NCBI GenBank assembly: GCA_020724465.1
Contig: DYGX01000009.1
Span: 152,100 to 216,099, forward strand
DNA from: Thermoflexus sp.
GTDB lineage: Bacteria > Chloroflexota > Anaerolineae > Aggregatilineales > Aggregatilineaceae
Direction: 5' to 3'
DNA: 64,000 nt
Below the pieces are notes generated by a model. That model saw only the letters and a program-made list of their open reading frames with translations, was not told where the DNA came from and did not search any database. Below, in pieces: positions 55,360 through 63,871 of the stretch. The translations under genes and the position numbers were made by a program. Within the stretch, counting starts at the first letter, position 1; each line of letters opens with the position of its first letter.

Positions 55360-57501
55360 CTAGGGCCGGGCCATACCGGCGACGGCATCCGCCCCGCCGA
55401 TCGACTCCAGGCTGTCGTAGAGCACCTGCAGCGCATAGTCGCTGTTGTGGGCAAAGGCGCCCGGATCCTTGGCGATGTACTGGTAGTTGTAAGCCGCGCG
55501 CAACAGCGTAGGCGTCCAGCTCGCGTAGCGGTTGCCGCTGTTGATCTCGTCGGGATCCGCCACGCCGTTGGCGTTGGTGTCGGTAAACCAGTACGGATGG
55601 CTCGCCGGCGTGTAGACGATCGGCGTGCCGGCAGTCTCGGCAGCGTAGGTGAGGATCGCCGCGTACAGCGCCTCGTGCATGGTTGCGATCTCATGCGCGA
55701 CGCCTTCCAGGTCGTCACCATCGCCGTCGTAGTCTGTTGGCGGGCCGAGATCGAGGCGGATGTCGCGGATGTCCTCAAACTCGCCGTGGCAGATCGTGCA
55801 CTCGTCCACCCGAACGGTGAGTTCGTGAACGTCGTGGCAGCCCGCGCAGGTATCCACGCCCGGCGCGTGCAGGTTGCGGCCCACGTACTCTTTGCCGTCG
55901 TACTGGTACGCGCCCTGCGCCTCGCTACCGAAGACGGTCGCGCCTGCCGCGAAGTAGTGCACGTTGCGGAACGTCAGGTCGGGCGAGACTTCGTCGTCGC
56001 CCACACCAGCCCGGTTGATGGCGGCATTCACCGACACGGTCGACTCGCGCCCCTGGTGGCAGTTCAGGCACAGGTTCGAGGCCAGCTCGCCCTCGAAGCT
56101 CAGCACCGCGCCGCTGGGGAAGGTCACTTCTGCAACCTCGTAAACGCTGAAGTCTTCGAAGCTGGCATGGCAGGTTGTGCACGCCAGCGACTGCGACGGC
56201 TCAAAGGCGATCATCACGCCGTGCTCCAGCAGGAAGGGCAACCCTTCCGCCGTGTGGCATTTGGCGCACGTCGCGGGAACTTCGCCTTCTGCATCCCAGT
56301 GGCGGAACGCCTCAGCCGTCACGTCGAAGTGACCGGCGTCGTCGCGCTGGGCCTGCGCCAGCTCAACCGGCGAATCCAGCGCCTCGTTCAGCACTTCGAT
56401 GGAGTCGTAGAGCAGTTGGACGTAGTACTTGGCGTTGTGGGCAAAGGCGCCGGGGTCCTTCTCATACATCTGGAAGTTGTAGGCGGCCTGCAGCAGGCGC
56501 GGCGTGAAGGCTTTGTAGCTGTTGGGGAAGGCGACCTCGCCTTCGTCGGCCTGGCCGTTGCCGTTGGTGTCCACAAACCAGTACGGGTAGGTATGGGCGT
56601 CGTAGAGGATCGCCGTTCCGACGACGTCGCTCGCATACGCCTGGATAGCCTGATAGAGCAGCTCCTGCAGGCCTTCCAGTTCGTCCGCGATGCCTTCCGT
56701 CATGTCGCCGTCGCCGTCATAGTCTCGCAGCGAGCCGGGCATGCGGATTGCGCGCAGGTCGTCGGCGGTCGCAACCTCAACGTGGCAGGTCGAGCACGCC
56801 TCGACGCGGACTTCCAGCGAGTGCGGGCTGTGGCACTCGGCGCAGGTATCGAACGCCGCCACATGCTCGAAGCGCGGCTGGTACGCCTTGCCTTCGAACT
56901 CGAAGCCCCCGTGGACTTCCGAGCCGAACAGGCTGGCGGCTGCCGCGAAATAGTGGATGTTCACGAACGACAGCGCGTCGCTTGACTCGTCCAGGCCCAG
57001 CCCGGCATTCTCAATCGCGGCGCTGACCTGGACCATCGAGGCCCGCCCCTGGTGGCATTCCATGCAGCGCGCCGAGGGGCCGACACCGGTCATCTCCACG
57101 CCGGACGGGAAGACCACGCTGTCCAGCGTGACCGCCGTCGCATTGTGGCAGACCGTGCAGGTCACGACCGTGCCGATCGGCGCGGGGTTGTCCACCACGC
57201 CGGGCGCGGTCCCATCATCACCCAAGAAGTCGAGATAGCCGCCCTCGCTGTGACACTTCGCGCAGGCAACCGGGACTTCTGCCGGATCTTCCTCGTCCCA
57301 GTGGACAAAGGCTTCCGCTTCTGCGTCCGCGTGCGCCGAGCCGGCCCACGCCTCGACGATCCAGTCGGGGCACAGGCCGTCCACGCATTCGCCTTCGCCC
57401 TCCTGAGCGAGCGCGGGTGCGGACGGACTCTGAACCCAAATCAAGGCCGCTGCCGTAAGCAACAGCAATGCGGCGAGTACCAACACGTGGGAATACTTCA
57501 T
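55360..57501 (-). CDS. Secreted decaheme cytochrome c with two pentaheme repeats
   Basis: 713 residues, ATG after AAGGAG. Signal peptide about 1-32. Ten CxxCH motifs start at residues 80, 115, 146, 220, 236 and again at 412, 441, 478, 552, 568. The second set repeats the first with an offset of 332 residues (326 for one), and flanking blocks repeat too: HYFAAAASLFGSE and HYFAAGATVFGSE, KDPGAFAHN twice, DTNGNGQADEGE and DTNANGVADPDE (calcium-loop-like). It is a tandem gene duplication within one protein. Probably extracytoplasmic electron transfer, perhaps to metals or another cytochrome. Downstream partner not present. Confidence 0.93.
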   Translation of the reverse strand: MKYSHVLVLAALLLLTAAALIWVQSPSAPALAQEGEGECVDGLCPDWIVEAWAGSAHADAEAEAFVHWDEEDPAEVPVACAKCHSEGGYLDFLGDDGTAPGVVDNPAPIGTVVTCTVCHNATAVTLDSVVFPSGVEMTGVGPSARCMECHQGRASMVQVSAAIENAGLGLDESSDALSFVNIHYFAAAASLFGSEVHGGFEFEGKAYQPRFEHVAAFDTCAECHSPHSLEVRVEACSTCHVEVATADDLRAIRMPGSLRDYDGDGDMTEGIADELEGLQELLYQAIQAYASDVVGTAILYDAHTYPYWFVDTNGNGQADEGEVAFPNSYKAFTPRLLQAAYNFQMYEKDPGAFAHNAKYYVQLLYDSIEVLNEALDSPVELAQAQRDDAGHFDVTAEAFRHWDAEGEVPATCAKCHTAEGLPFLLEHGVMIAFEPSQSLACTTCHASFEDFSVYEVAEVTFPSGAVLSFEGELASNLCLNCHQGRESTVSVNAAINRAGVGDDEVSPDLTFRNVHYFAAGATVFGSEAQGAYQYDGKEYVGRNLHAPGVDTCAGCHDVHELTVRVDECTICHGEFEDIRDIRLDLGPPTDYDGDGDDLEGVAHEIATMHEALYAAILTYAAETAGTPIVYTPASHPYWFTDTNANGVADPDEINSGNRYASWTPTLLRAAYNYQYIAKDPGAFAHNSDYALQVLYDSLESIGGADAVAGMARP

Positions 57502-57928
57502 TGCGTGCTCCTTCAGTCAGTTTTTTGACTTCCCTGTAAATCCCTCAGATCGGATTGCGCAGTGGCTGACAAGTCGAGCATGGGACACAAGGGTGCAGTT
57601 TCACCTCCTTAAAGCTATCCCCCTTCGGCAAACAGTGTGGCTGGCAAGTCCGGGCGCCACACGCGTCAGACACCGGCGCTCAGCACGCGGGGTATCAAGA
57701 GGCAACAACGGAGCGGCGTCACAAACTGGCGCCCTGGAGTCATCGCGACCACATAGCTCAATTTTATCCGGAATCCAAAAATCGCGATACCGTTGATTGC
57801 CCAACGAAAGACTGCCCAAGCAAGCATTTTATCCCGGCATGGGGAACAGTGCGGCGCAGATCGCAACGCGCCGACGGGCTGCCGGCGCGTTGGGGGGTGG
57901 CAGGGGATGGTTTCACCGGCTGCGCGTG
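57502..57928. other. 427-bp intergenic region, decaheme upstream region
   Basis: No convincing gene. It holds the terminator of the membrane-protein gene (57864-57892), an AT-rich stretch with TAAAAT (57766-57761, minus strand) that could be the -10 box of the decaheme gene, and an unusually perfect ribosome-site-like TAAGGAGGTG on the minus strand near 57601-57611 that is not followed by a well-placed start codon. The long leader could carry a regulatory RNA structure, but I see no known riboswitch class. Confidence 0.45.
57864..57892 (-). terminator. Terminator after the eight-helix membrane protein gene
   Basis: CAACGCGCCG (57864-57873) and CGGCGCGTTG (57883-57892) form a perfect 10-bp stem with a 9-base loop, 37 bases beyond the stop on the minus strand. 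No T-run. Confidence 0.55.
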
Positions 57929-58777
57929 CTATTGCCCTGCGAAAGCCGGGCGCGCGACGCGTTCCGTCGGGGCCGGAGCGTGCTCACCATGCGCCCAGCG
58001 ATCCACCCAGCGGCGCGTGCCAGGCAGGAGCAGATACACCAGAAGCGCGGTGCTTAGCATGGGCGCGGGGGCAAACATCGAGAACGTGCCCTTGTCGATC
58101 ATGCTTTCCACGGCCACCGGGTACCCGCCAAGCATCGACATGATCGCGGCGCCAAGCCCCACCGGGAGCGCCCAACTCCGCCGCCCCAGCAGCGCGAAGA
58201 TAAACACCGCCCAGGCAATCGACGCCCACCAGTTGACCTGCTGCACCATCACATACAGCCCCTGCACGATGTCGTCTTCCACGATCTGGATGCGGTCGAT
58301 CGCCGCGACACCATCCATAAAGGACAGCACATAAGCCAGCCCGGCCACAAACGCCAGCAGCGCCGGCTTGCGGCTCACCTGCCTGAGCCACACCAGCCCG
58401 ATCCACAGCGCCAGGCTGGGCACAAACACCAGCGCCATGTACGGAGTCTGGCTGCGGCTCATGGCCGGGATCATGGGGAAGAAGCTGCACAGCAGGCTGA
58501 GCGTGGCGGCGATCACGGCCAGCATCCACGCCCAGGGCTGCTGCACAACGAACCCGTAGAGCGCTACGGCCCAGAGCGCCACCGCTGCCGCCATCAGATA
58601 GCCCAGCACAGGGAAGACGTAGCGAATCACATTCGCCTCGTCCGGCCGCCCGGCGTCCAGCTCGACCTGGATCAGATGGTTGTAACTGAGGATAAAGATG
58701 GCGAACCCAAGCCCCGTGGCGAGGATGCCCACCGCCGTGAGTAGCGCGCCGAGCCTGTGGGAATACGCATTGGACAT
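57929..58777 (-). CDS. Eight-helix integral membrane protein of unknown function
   Basis: 282 residues from an ATG at 58777 with AAGGAGA. About eight hydrophobic helices over residues 10-255 and a short charged tail. Charged or polar residues inside the membrane region (SFMDGVAAIDRIQIVEDD, between helices) may be functional. I do not recognise the family. It sits between the decaheme gene (same strand, downstream) and a divergent Crp/Fnr regulator, so a membrane quinol or electron-transfer role alongside the cytochrome is possible but unproven. Confidence 0.65.
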   Translation of the reverse strand: MSNAYSHRLGALLTAVGILATGLGFAIFILSYNHLIQVELDAGRPDEANVIRYVFPVLGYLMAAAVALWAVALYGFVVQQPWAWMLAVIAATLSLLCSFFPMIPAMSRSQTPYMALVFVPSLALWIGLVWLRQVSRKPALLAFVAGLAYVLSFMDGVAAIDRIQIVEDDIVQGLYVMVQQVNWWASIAWAVFIFALLGRRSWALPVGLGAAIMSMLGGYPVAVESMIDKGTFSMFAPAPMLSTALLVYLLLPGTRRWVDRWAHGEHAPAPTERVARPAFAGQ

Positions 58778-58829
58778 CGTGCCGTTCTCCTTCTCAAGCA
58801 GCAATCTGTCACCAGCTTTTTTGTTTCTT

Positions 58830-58870
58830 CATATCACACCTGGAGCACGGTGTCTTTGCGTAAGCGCAAA
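58830..58870. promoter_or_regulatory. Crp/Fnr-type palindrome in the divergent regulator promoter
   Basis: TTTGCG-TAAG-CGCAAA at 58855-58870 is a perfect 16-bp palindrome. Its 5-4-5 core (TTGCG N4 CGCAA) has the spacing of FNR sites. On the minus strand a GATATG (58835-58830) gives a start point about 40 bases from the palindrome centre, the class II activator position. On the plus strand CATAAT at 58907-58912 could serve the regulator gene itself. Inferred. Confidence 0.5.
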
Positions 58871-58952
58871 TCGCGCGGGGGCGCAGCGCGGCAGCGTGGG
58901 ATATGCCATAATGGACGGCAGCGATTGACCGGCTTGAACAGCGGAGTTAGCG

Positions 58953-59633
58953 ATGAGCGGCTCACTGGAGCAACTTTTGGCACACAACGCGGTCTTTGCG
59001 GAACTGAATCACACACAGCGCGATCTGGCAGCGAAACGCGCTCAGCATCGCCATTATCCGGCGGGCACGTTCATCACCCAGTACGGCGATGTCTGGCCGT
59101 TTCTGTTCATCGTGGGGGCGGGTGTGGTAGATGCGCTAAAAGAGTCAGCGGATGGGCGCCAGCTGATCGTGCTCACCCTGGCGCCCGGTGATCTGTTTTG
59201 GGGACTGGCCTTCTTCAACGACGGCATGCAGACGCCCGTCGCGCTGGTCGCGCAAGAAGCGACCGACCTCTACCTTTGGCCGCGCGAGGCGCTGCTGCCG
59301 CTGCTGCTGGAAACGCCGCGCGCGCTGTGGCGTCTGAGCCAGCTTATGGTGATGCGCATGGCGCAGGCCAGCCAGATCGTCGAAGGGCTGGCGTTTCAGC
59401 CGGTTTCGGGACGGCTGGCCCGCTTCCTGCTCGACCAGTTCGCGCACGCCGGCGAGCCGTCGTTGGAGCGCACGCTCACCCTCGACGAGATCGCCGCCCG
59501 AATCGGCTCCACGCGCGAGATGGTCTGCCGCGCGCTCTACCAGTTCTCGGACAAGAACTACATCCGCATCACCCGCACCGAGTTCAAATTGATCGATGAA
59601 GGCGGGCTGGGCGAAATCGCCAGGGGTAGCTAG
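58953..59633 (+). CDS. Crp/Fnr-family transcriptional regulator
   Basis: 226 residues, ATG after GGAG. Cyclic-nucleotide-binding-like beta-barrel (about 20-125: YPAGTFITQYGDVWPFLFIV), dimer helix, and a C-terminal winged helix with LTLDEIAARIGSTREMVCRA. The recognition helix keeps Arg-Glu-x-x-x-Arg as in Crp (RETVGR). No N-terminal cysteine cluster, so it is not an iron-sulfur FNR; the effector could be a nucleotide, haem or gas. The palindrome 83 bp upstream is a natural candidate site, linking it to the neighbouring membrane protein and decaheme genes. Confidence 0.93.
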   Translation: MSGSLEQLLAHNAVFAELNHTQRDLAAKRAQHRHYPAGTFITQYGDVWPFLFIVGAGVVDALKESADGRQLIVLTLAPGDLFWGLAFFNDGMQTPVALVAQEATDLYLWPREALLPLLLETPRALWRLSQLMVMRMAQASQIVEGLAFQPVSGRLARFLLDQFAHAGEPSLERTLTLDEIAARIGSTREMVCRALYQFSDKNYIRITRTEFKLIDEGGLGEIARGS

Positions 59634-59640
59634 AAGCGCC

Positions 59641-61461
59641 CTACTCCGTCGTGTACAACTGTCTGGCGCGCTCCATGCGCGCGGTGCTGTCGTCCAGGCC
59701 GCCGGGCCGGTTGCGCGCCAGCCAGACGGCGCGGTGCTCTTGCATGATCGCGTCCAGTTCGGCGGCCATGTCCTGCCGCGATAGCTGGCCGTCACCCATC
59801 TGCAACAGAGCGCGCTTCGCGCCGTGACGCAGCATCTGCGCGACATGCGCGTACTCGCGCCGGATCAGATCGGCATCGGGAACGGCCATACGCGCCCGGT
59901 CCAGTGGCGCCACAATGGCGTCGATGGCCGCCAGCGCCTCGTGCAGCCGCGCCCGCAGCCCTTCGTCGGCGCGCAGCTCCGGCTTGAGCGGCACGCGGTA
60001 GATGTCGAACAACAGATTACCCGGCCGGGCGGGATACTGGTAGATGTTGCCCAGGTCGTAGACCAGCCGCCCCATGCTCCGCGCCTGGTCCTCGAACGCG
60101 AACGTGTCCAGCACGAGCGGCAAATCGAGATCGGTGTTGGTCGCGTAGGCCCAGCTCACCGCCGCGCCAAAGGCGTAGCCCAGGTAGCTCACCGGAAGTG
60201 GCTGCCAGTGCCCGTGATCCCCCCAGTCCGTGTTGAGCAGCCCGCGCGCGCCGTTGTCCAGGCCATGGGCGGCGGCGCTGCGGATGTTCGCGATGCAGTT
60301 GTCGGTCCGCCCGGAGAGGCTGCTCCAGCTTGAGGTGCCAGGGCAGACGTAGAACGGGACGCCCGATTCGGCAAACAGGCGCGCCTTGCCCTCGAAATCG
60401 TGATCCGCCTCGTAGCCCCATTCGAGGGCGATGGCATCCTTCGGCACCTCTGGCACCAGGTCCGGATACTGGTTGATGATGTCGCCCCAGAACTGCATCG
60501 TACGCCCGTGCTCCTGCACCAGCCGGTAAATGCTCAGCAAGAAATCGAGATAGACGCGCCCTTTACCACGCGCCTGGACCAACGCCCGGCTGCGGCCCAG
60601 GCCCAGATCGAACGTCTCGTCGCAGCCCACGTTGAACAGCCTGCTGGTGAAGTTCGGCAGCAGCTCCGCATACAGCCCGGCCAGGAAGGTCAGCGACTCG
60701 GGCACGGCGGGTGACAGGCTAAATGGGGGGAGCATCTCACCCCACGGCGCGCGGAACGGCCCGTCCGTCTCGGCCATGAAGCGATAGCGCTCGTGCTCGA
60801 ACCAGCGGTGCATATGGCCGAAGCTATTCTGGTTGGGGACCAGCTCGACAAAACGCTCGCGGCAGTACGCGTCCAAAGCGCGGATCTGCTCGGCGGTCAT
60901 CGGCGAGGCGTGCTCCCACACTTCGCGGTGATCGCGGTAGGCGAAGGTGTGTTCGGTGTAAAGCTGGAACTGGTTGATCTTCCACCCGGCCAGCTTATCG
61001 ACCAGCGCGTAGAGCGTGTCCATCGTGGGCACTTTGTCGCGGCTGATGTCCAGCATCACACCCCGCACCGGAAAGTCCGGCCAGTCGTCGATCACCAGCG
61101 CCGGCAGGGTGCGCCCGTGGGTCTGCAGAAGCTGCGCCAGGGTGGCCGCGGCATAGAACACGCCAGGCGCGCCGCTGGCCGCGATCTCGGTCCTGCCGTC
61201 CGTCACGACCAGCCGGTAGCCCTGGTCCGAAGGAATCCGCTCGTCCCAGGTGATGGTGAGCGCAACAGCACCCCGGTCCTCGCGCGTCCAGCGCAGCCCC
61301 GCGTGCTGTTCCAGGGCCGCCTGGATGCGCCGGATGGCCGGTTCCAGGTCCGCCTCATGTGGCACACGGAGCGCGATGTGCCCCATTTCCGGCAGGGAGA
61401 CCGTCCCCCCGGTCAGTTCCAGGTGCTGCGGGCACGGCAGCAGAGTCAGCGGGCACGACAT
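59641..61461 (-). CDS. Glycoside hydrolase family 20, beta-N-acetylhexosaminidase
   Basis: 606 residues from an ATG at 61461 with GAGG; a TTG two codons earlier is less likely. N-terminal GH20b-like domain with QGYRLVVTDGRTEIAASGAP and GVFYAAATLAQLLQT, then the barrel: FPVRGVMLDISRDKVPTM, ELVPNQNSFGHMH and the catalytic Asp-Glu pair in RLFNVGCDETFDLGLGRS. Retaining substrate-assisted mechanism. No signal peptide. Together with GH38, GH2 and GH95 it would complete a set for trimming N-acetylhexosamine-containing glycans. Confidence 0.93.
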   Translation of the reverse strand: MSCPLTLLPCPQHLELTGGTVSLPEMGHIALRVPHEADLEPAIRRIQAALEQHAGLRWTREDRGAVALTITWDERIPSDQGYRLVVTDGRTEIAASGAPGVFYAAATLAQLLQTHGRTLPALVIDDWPDFPVRGVMLDISRDKVPTMDTLYALVDKLAGWKINQFQLYTEHTFAYRDHREVWEHASPMTAEQIRALDAYCRERFVELVPNQNSFGHMHRWFEHERYRFMAETDGPFRAPWGEMLPPFSLSPAVPESLTFLAGLYAELLPNFTSRLFNVGCDETFDLGLGRSRALVQARGKGRVYLDFLLSIYRLVQEHGRTMQFWGDIINQYPDLVPEVPKDAIALEWGYEADHDFEGKARLFAESGVPFYVCPGTSSWSSLSGRTDNCIANIRSAAAHGLDNGARGLLNTDWGDHGHWQPLPVSYLGYAFGAAVSWAYATNTDLDLPLVLDTFAFEDQARSMGRLVYDLGNIYQYPARPGNLLFDIYRVPLKPELRADEGLRARLHEALAAIDAIVAPLDRARMAVPDADLIRREYAHVAQMLRHGAKRALLQMGDGQLSRQDMAAELDAIMQEHRAVWLARNRPGGLDDSTARMERARQLYTTE

Positions 61462-61559
61462 CGTCAACCTCTCCTCTCAAAGCCTGGCGAGCAAGGCAAG
61501 CAGTTGGCTTTCACTATATCCGTCCTGCGCGCTGCAGGCCAGTGCATCGGGGCCGAGGG

Positions 61560-62276
61560 CTAGAGCGCGCCGCGCGCGGATAAGACGGCAAACGGGGTTC
61601 TCAAGAGGATGAGCACATCGAGCTTGAGCGATTGATGCCCCACATACCAGATATCCCGGCGAACGCCCTCATCGAAGCTGGTCAAGCCGCGCCCGGTGAT
61701 CTGCCACCAGCCAGTCATACCGGGTTTCGCTATCAGCCGCTGCCGGTGCCACATCTGGTATGCTTCCACTTCGTAGCGAAGGGGCGGCCTCGGCCCCACC
61801 CGCGTCACGCGCGGATCGCGGCGCAGCTTGCACACCGCGGTCTAGCCGCCCTGCAAGCGCGCCATCTGATCCTGATCGTCCCGCATCAGCGCCTGGATGT
61901 ACGCTTGGTGCAAGTCGCTGCTGACCCCATGGTGCATCGAGCGAAATTTGTAGCAGACGAACGGTACGACAGTCCAAACCTCGCCCTGCCTATCCAGCAC
62001 GCGCCGGGATGTGAGTCGCTCCTGCCGGAAGATGGCCGGACCGGGTGATTCCAGGCGAATGAGAACGGCCACCAGAAGCAGCAAGGGAGCCAGCCCGATC
62101 AGCAGCATGACGGCCACCACAATATCCATCATACGCTTGCAGGCAAAGTAAAGGTTCCGCCGGCGCTCAGCCGAATGCACACCCGGTGGCGAACCCGGAT
62201 GAACTGGCCTGAGAACCATGAGACAGGCGATAGCGGGACTCGCTGCGGGCAGCGTGGCGTTCTGGCTGTGCTTCAT
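61560..62276 (-). pseudogene. Broken bacterial sugar transferase (monotopic phosphoglycosyl transferase)
   Basis: Homologue of the WbaP/PglC-type enzymes that start exopolysaccharide or O-antigen synthesis by joining a sugar-1-phosphate to undecaprenyl phosphate. The N-terminal half (62276 to 61845) has a re-entrant membrane segment and CYKFRSMHHG. An in-frame TAG sits at 61844-61842. Reading on in the same frame gives VCKLRRDPRVTRVG joined directly to PRPPLRYEVEAYQ, then PGMTGWWQITGRG and YVGHQSLKLDV. About 26 residues normally between the two Val-Gly steps, including the SLDELPQ-type Asp-Glu catalytic segment, are absent. Stop plus deletion make it inactive. Confidence 0.82.
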
Positions 62277-62291
62277 CGATACCTCGCGCTC

Positions 62292-63308
62292 TCAGGACAG
62301 CTTACGGCGTGAAGACCGGAAATACCTGAACAAGATCTCGATGATGCGTTCCTGATCGTCGGGCAGAAGCCGTACGTCAATCGGCAAATACACCAAGCTG
62401 TTGGCAACGGACTCGGTAATGGGCAGATGCGTGCTATCGTCGGCTATATATCGCCGAAGGCCCGGCAGTAGGTGGAGCGGGACATCTGGAGCAGTGGCGC
62501 GCACTCCCTGCAACTGCAAGAACGCCAGCAACAGCAGGTTATTGGGGCGCAGGTCGAGCGTATCCTCGCGCGAGGCAGCGTACTTGCACATCAGCGATTC
62601 GCCCCAATGGAGAAACACGCCCCCCGCCAGACAGGTATCGCCCTGATAGGCTAGCAAGACGAATCCGTGATGGGAGCAGATGATTTTCTCGTGCAGCAGT
62701 CGAAAGAAGCGCCATGGCTGGACCGGCATCCCCTTGCGCCGGCGTGTTTCAAGGTGCAGGGTGTAGAACCGGCGCATATCGTCTTCGTCAGCGCCGTACT
62801 CGACGCGCACGCCGTTCCGCCGCGCCGCGCGGATATTCTGCCGGTGCATCGAGTCCAGCGCGCGCCCGACCTGCTCGGTATTCGGACATAGCGGCAGGCG
62901 GTGTAGCACATAGGACGTTCCCGCCGCGATCGGCTGGCGCGCGGGTAGTGCCCACCGGACCTCGATCCAGGGCGTGCCCGGTGCCTGAGACAACCTGACG
63001 AGCGCGTCCGTCCAACGCTCGAGGCTCGCCGCGTCGTGAGCGAGGGGCGTGCAGTAATCACTGAAGGGCAGCGCCACCCAACGCCGCCCGGTGAGCCAGC
63101 TTTTCACGTCCATAAAGGGCAGGCCGGCGGTGATGGAGCCGCCCGCATCCCGGCTGACCAGTACGAAATACCGATATCCGTAGCACGTGTTTAGCAGGTC
63201 CATCCAGGCGGTGGCGTGGAAGATGTTCGCGTCTGGCAGCGACGCGACGAACGCCTGCCACGCCTCGTCGTGCGGCGGCACAAACTCCAAACGCTCACCC
63301 TTGGCCAT
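62292..63308 (-). CDS. Chimeric protein: FemAB-like acyltransferase fused to a DegT-aminotransferase tail
   Basis: 338 residues. The first about 255 residues are a FemAB/GNAT-type domain: IFHATAWMDLLNTCYGYRYF, GLPFMDVKSWLTGRRWVAL, MHRQNIRAARRNGVRVEY and SREDTLDLRPNNLLL. Such proteins often accompany exopolysaccharide genes. After LDLRPNNLLL, where a FemAB protein would continue with its last domain strands, the sequence instead reads like the end of DegT/DnrJ/StrS aminotransferases: GVRATAPDVPLHLLPGLRRY, HLPITESVANSLVYLPID and DDQERIIEILFRYF. The join is near 62516-62540. Probably a deletion product, so function is doubtful. It precedes the broken sugar transferase by 15 bp. Confidence 0.7.
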   Translation of the reverse strand: MAKGERLEFVPPHDEAWQAFVASLPDANIFHATAWMDLLNTCYGYRYFVLVSRDAGGSITAGLPFMDVKSWLTGRRWVALPFSDYCTPLAHDAASLERWTDALVRLSQAPGTPWIEVRWALPARQPIAAGTSYVLHRLPLCPNTEQVGRALDSMHRQNIRAARRNGVRVEYGADEDDMRRFYTLHLETRRRKGMPVQPWRFFRLLHEKIICSHHGFVLLAYQGDTCLAGGVFLHWGESLMCKYAASREDTLDLRPNNLLLLAFLQLQGVRATAPDVPLHLLPGLRRYIADDSTHLPITESVANSLVYLPIDVRLLPDDQERIIEILFRYFRSSRRKLS

Positions 63309-63343
63309 GGCGGGCTATTGCGCTCCAATCTGCTCCCGGTGCG

Positions 63344-63871
63344 CTAAATCACTTTCTCCAGCCATTCTTCGCGCCAGAAATAAAAGCAAGACCGGTCGCA
63401 CGGCCCATACTCCGCCCGACCCTGACAGATCGCATTCTCCAGCAGCACGATCCCATTGCACCGCTTGAGCTGGTAATCGCGCTCGTCCATGAACTGCCGG
63501 ACCGGTTTGAGGACGCGCTGGGTCGTGCCACAATACGGGGCCATCTCGGCCATAAATCCGCAGCCCTTCAACTCACCCCAGGCGTTCAGCGTCGCTTCGA
63601 TTGCCTCACGCGAGCGGACACGCACCCAATCTCCGGCCTGAAGCGGGGAGGTTTCCACACTTGTAGAACGAACAGCCGGGGGCGGCGTCTGGGCGCGGGT
63701 GACCCGGTTGATCATGCGCAGATAGCGCTTCTTTAGCGCCCGCTTCGTCCCTGTGCTGAGCCGTCGCTTCAAAAACAACTTAACCCGCATTGAGAGGGAG
63801 CGACCCGCCATGCTGGCGTGCCCGCTGGCCAACGCAGGCCAGCACGCGAGCTGGCAAAGCGGCCCGTCCAT
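63344..63871 (-). CDS. Conserved polysaccharide-cluster protein of unknown function
   Basis: 175 residues from an ATG at 63871 preceded by AAGGAAAGGG; ATGs at 63811 and 63790 (MRVKLFLKRRL) are alternatives, and the frame is open further upstream to 63961. The N-terminal part is basic, then a domain of about 95 residues with GDWVRVRSREAIEATLNAWG, EMAPYCGTTQRVLKPVRQF, NGIVLLENAICQG and CFYFWREEWLEKV. This cysteine-containing domain is common beside glycosyltransferase and aminotransferase genes for polysaccharides, but its role is unknown. It lies upstream of the FemAB-DegT chimera on the same strand. Confidence 0.7.
   Translation of the reverse strand: MDGPLCQLACWPALASGHASMAGRSLSMRVKLFLKRRLSTGTKRALKKRYLRMINRVTRAQTPPPAVRSTSVETSPLQAGDWVRVRSREAIEATLNAWGELKGCGFMAEMAPYCGTTQRVLKPVRQFMDERDYQLKRCNGIVLLENAICQGRAEYGPCDRSCFYFWREEWLEKVI

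Noticed and set aside
57513..57590. 25-codon minus-strand ORF (TTG start) downstream of a perfect TAAGGAGGTG, just before the decaheme gene
   Set aside because: The start codon is too far from the ribosome-site-like sequence, the composition is ordinary, and no better start exists. A second frame with a CxxCxxC pattern needs a CTG start. Too weak to annotate.
61842..61844. TAG inside the sugar transferase read as a recoded amber codon
   Set aside because: TAG serves as the normal stop of other genes here (for example at 59633 and 8737), and the same gene also lacks its catalytic segment, so decay explains it better.
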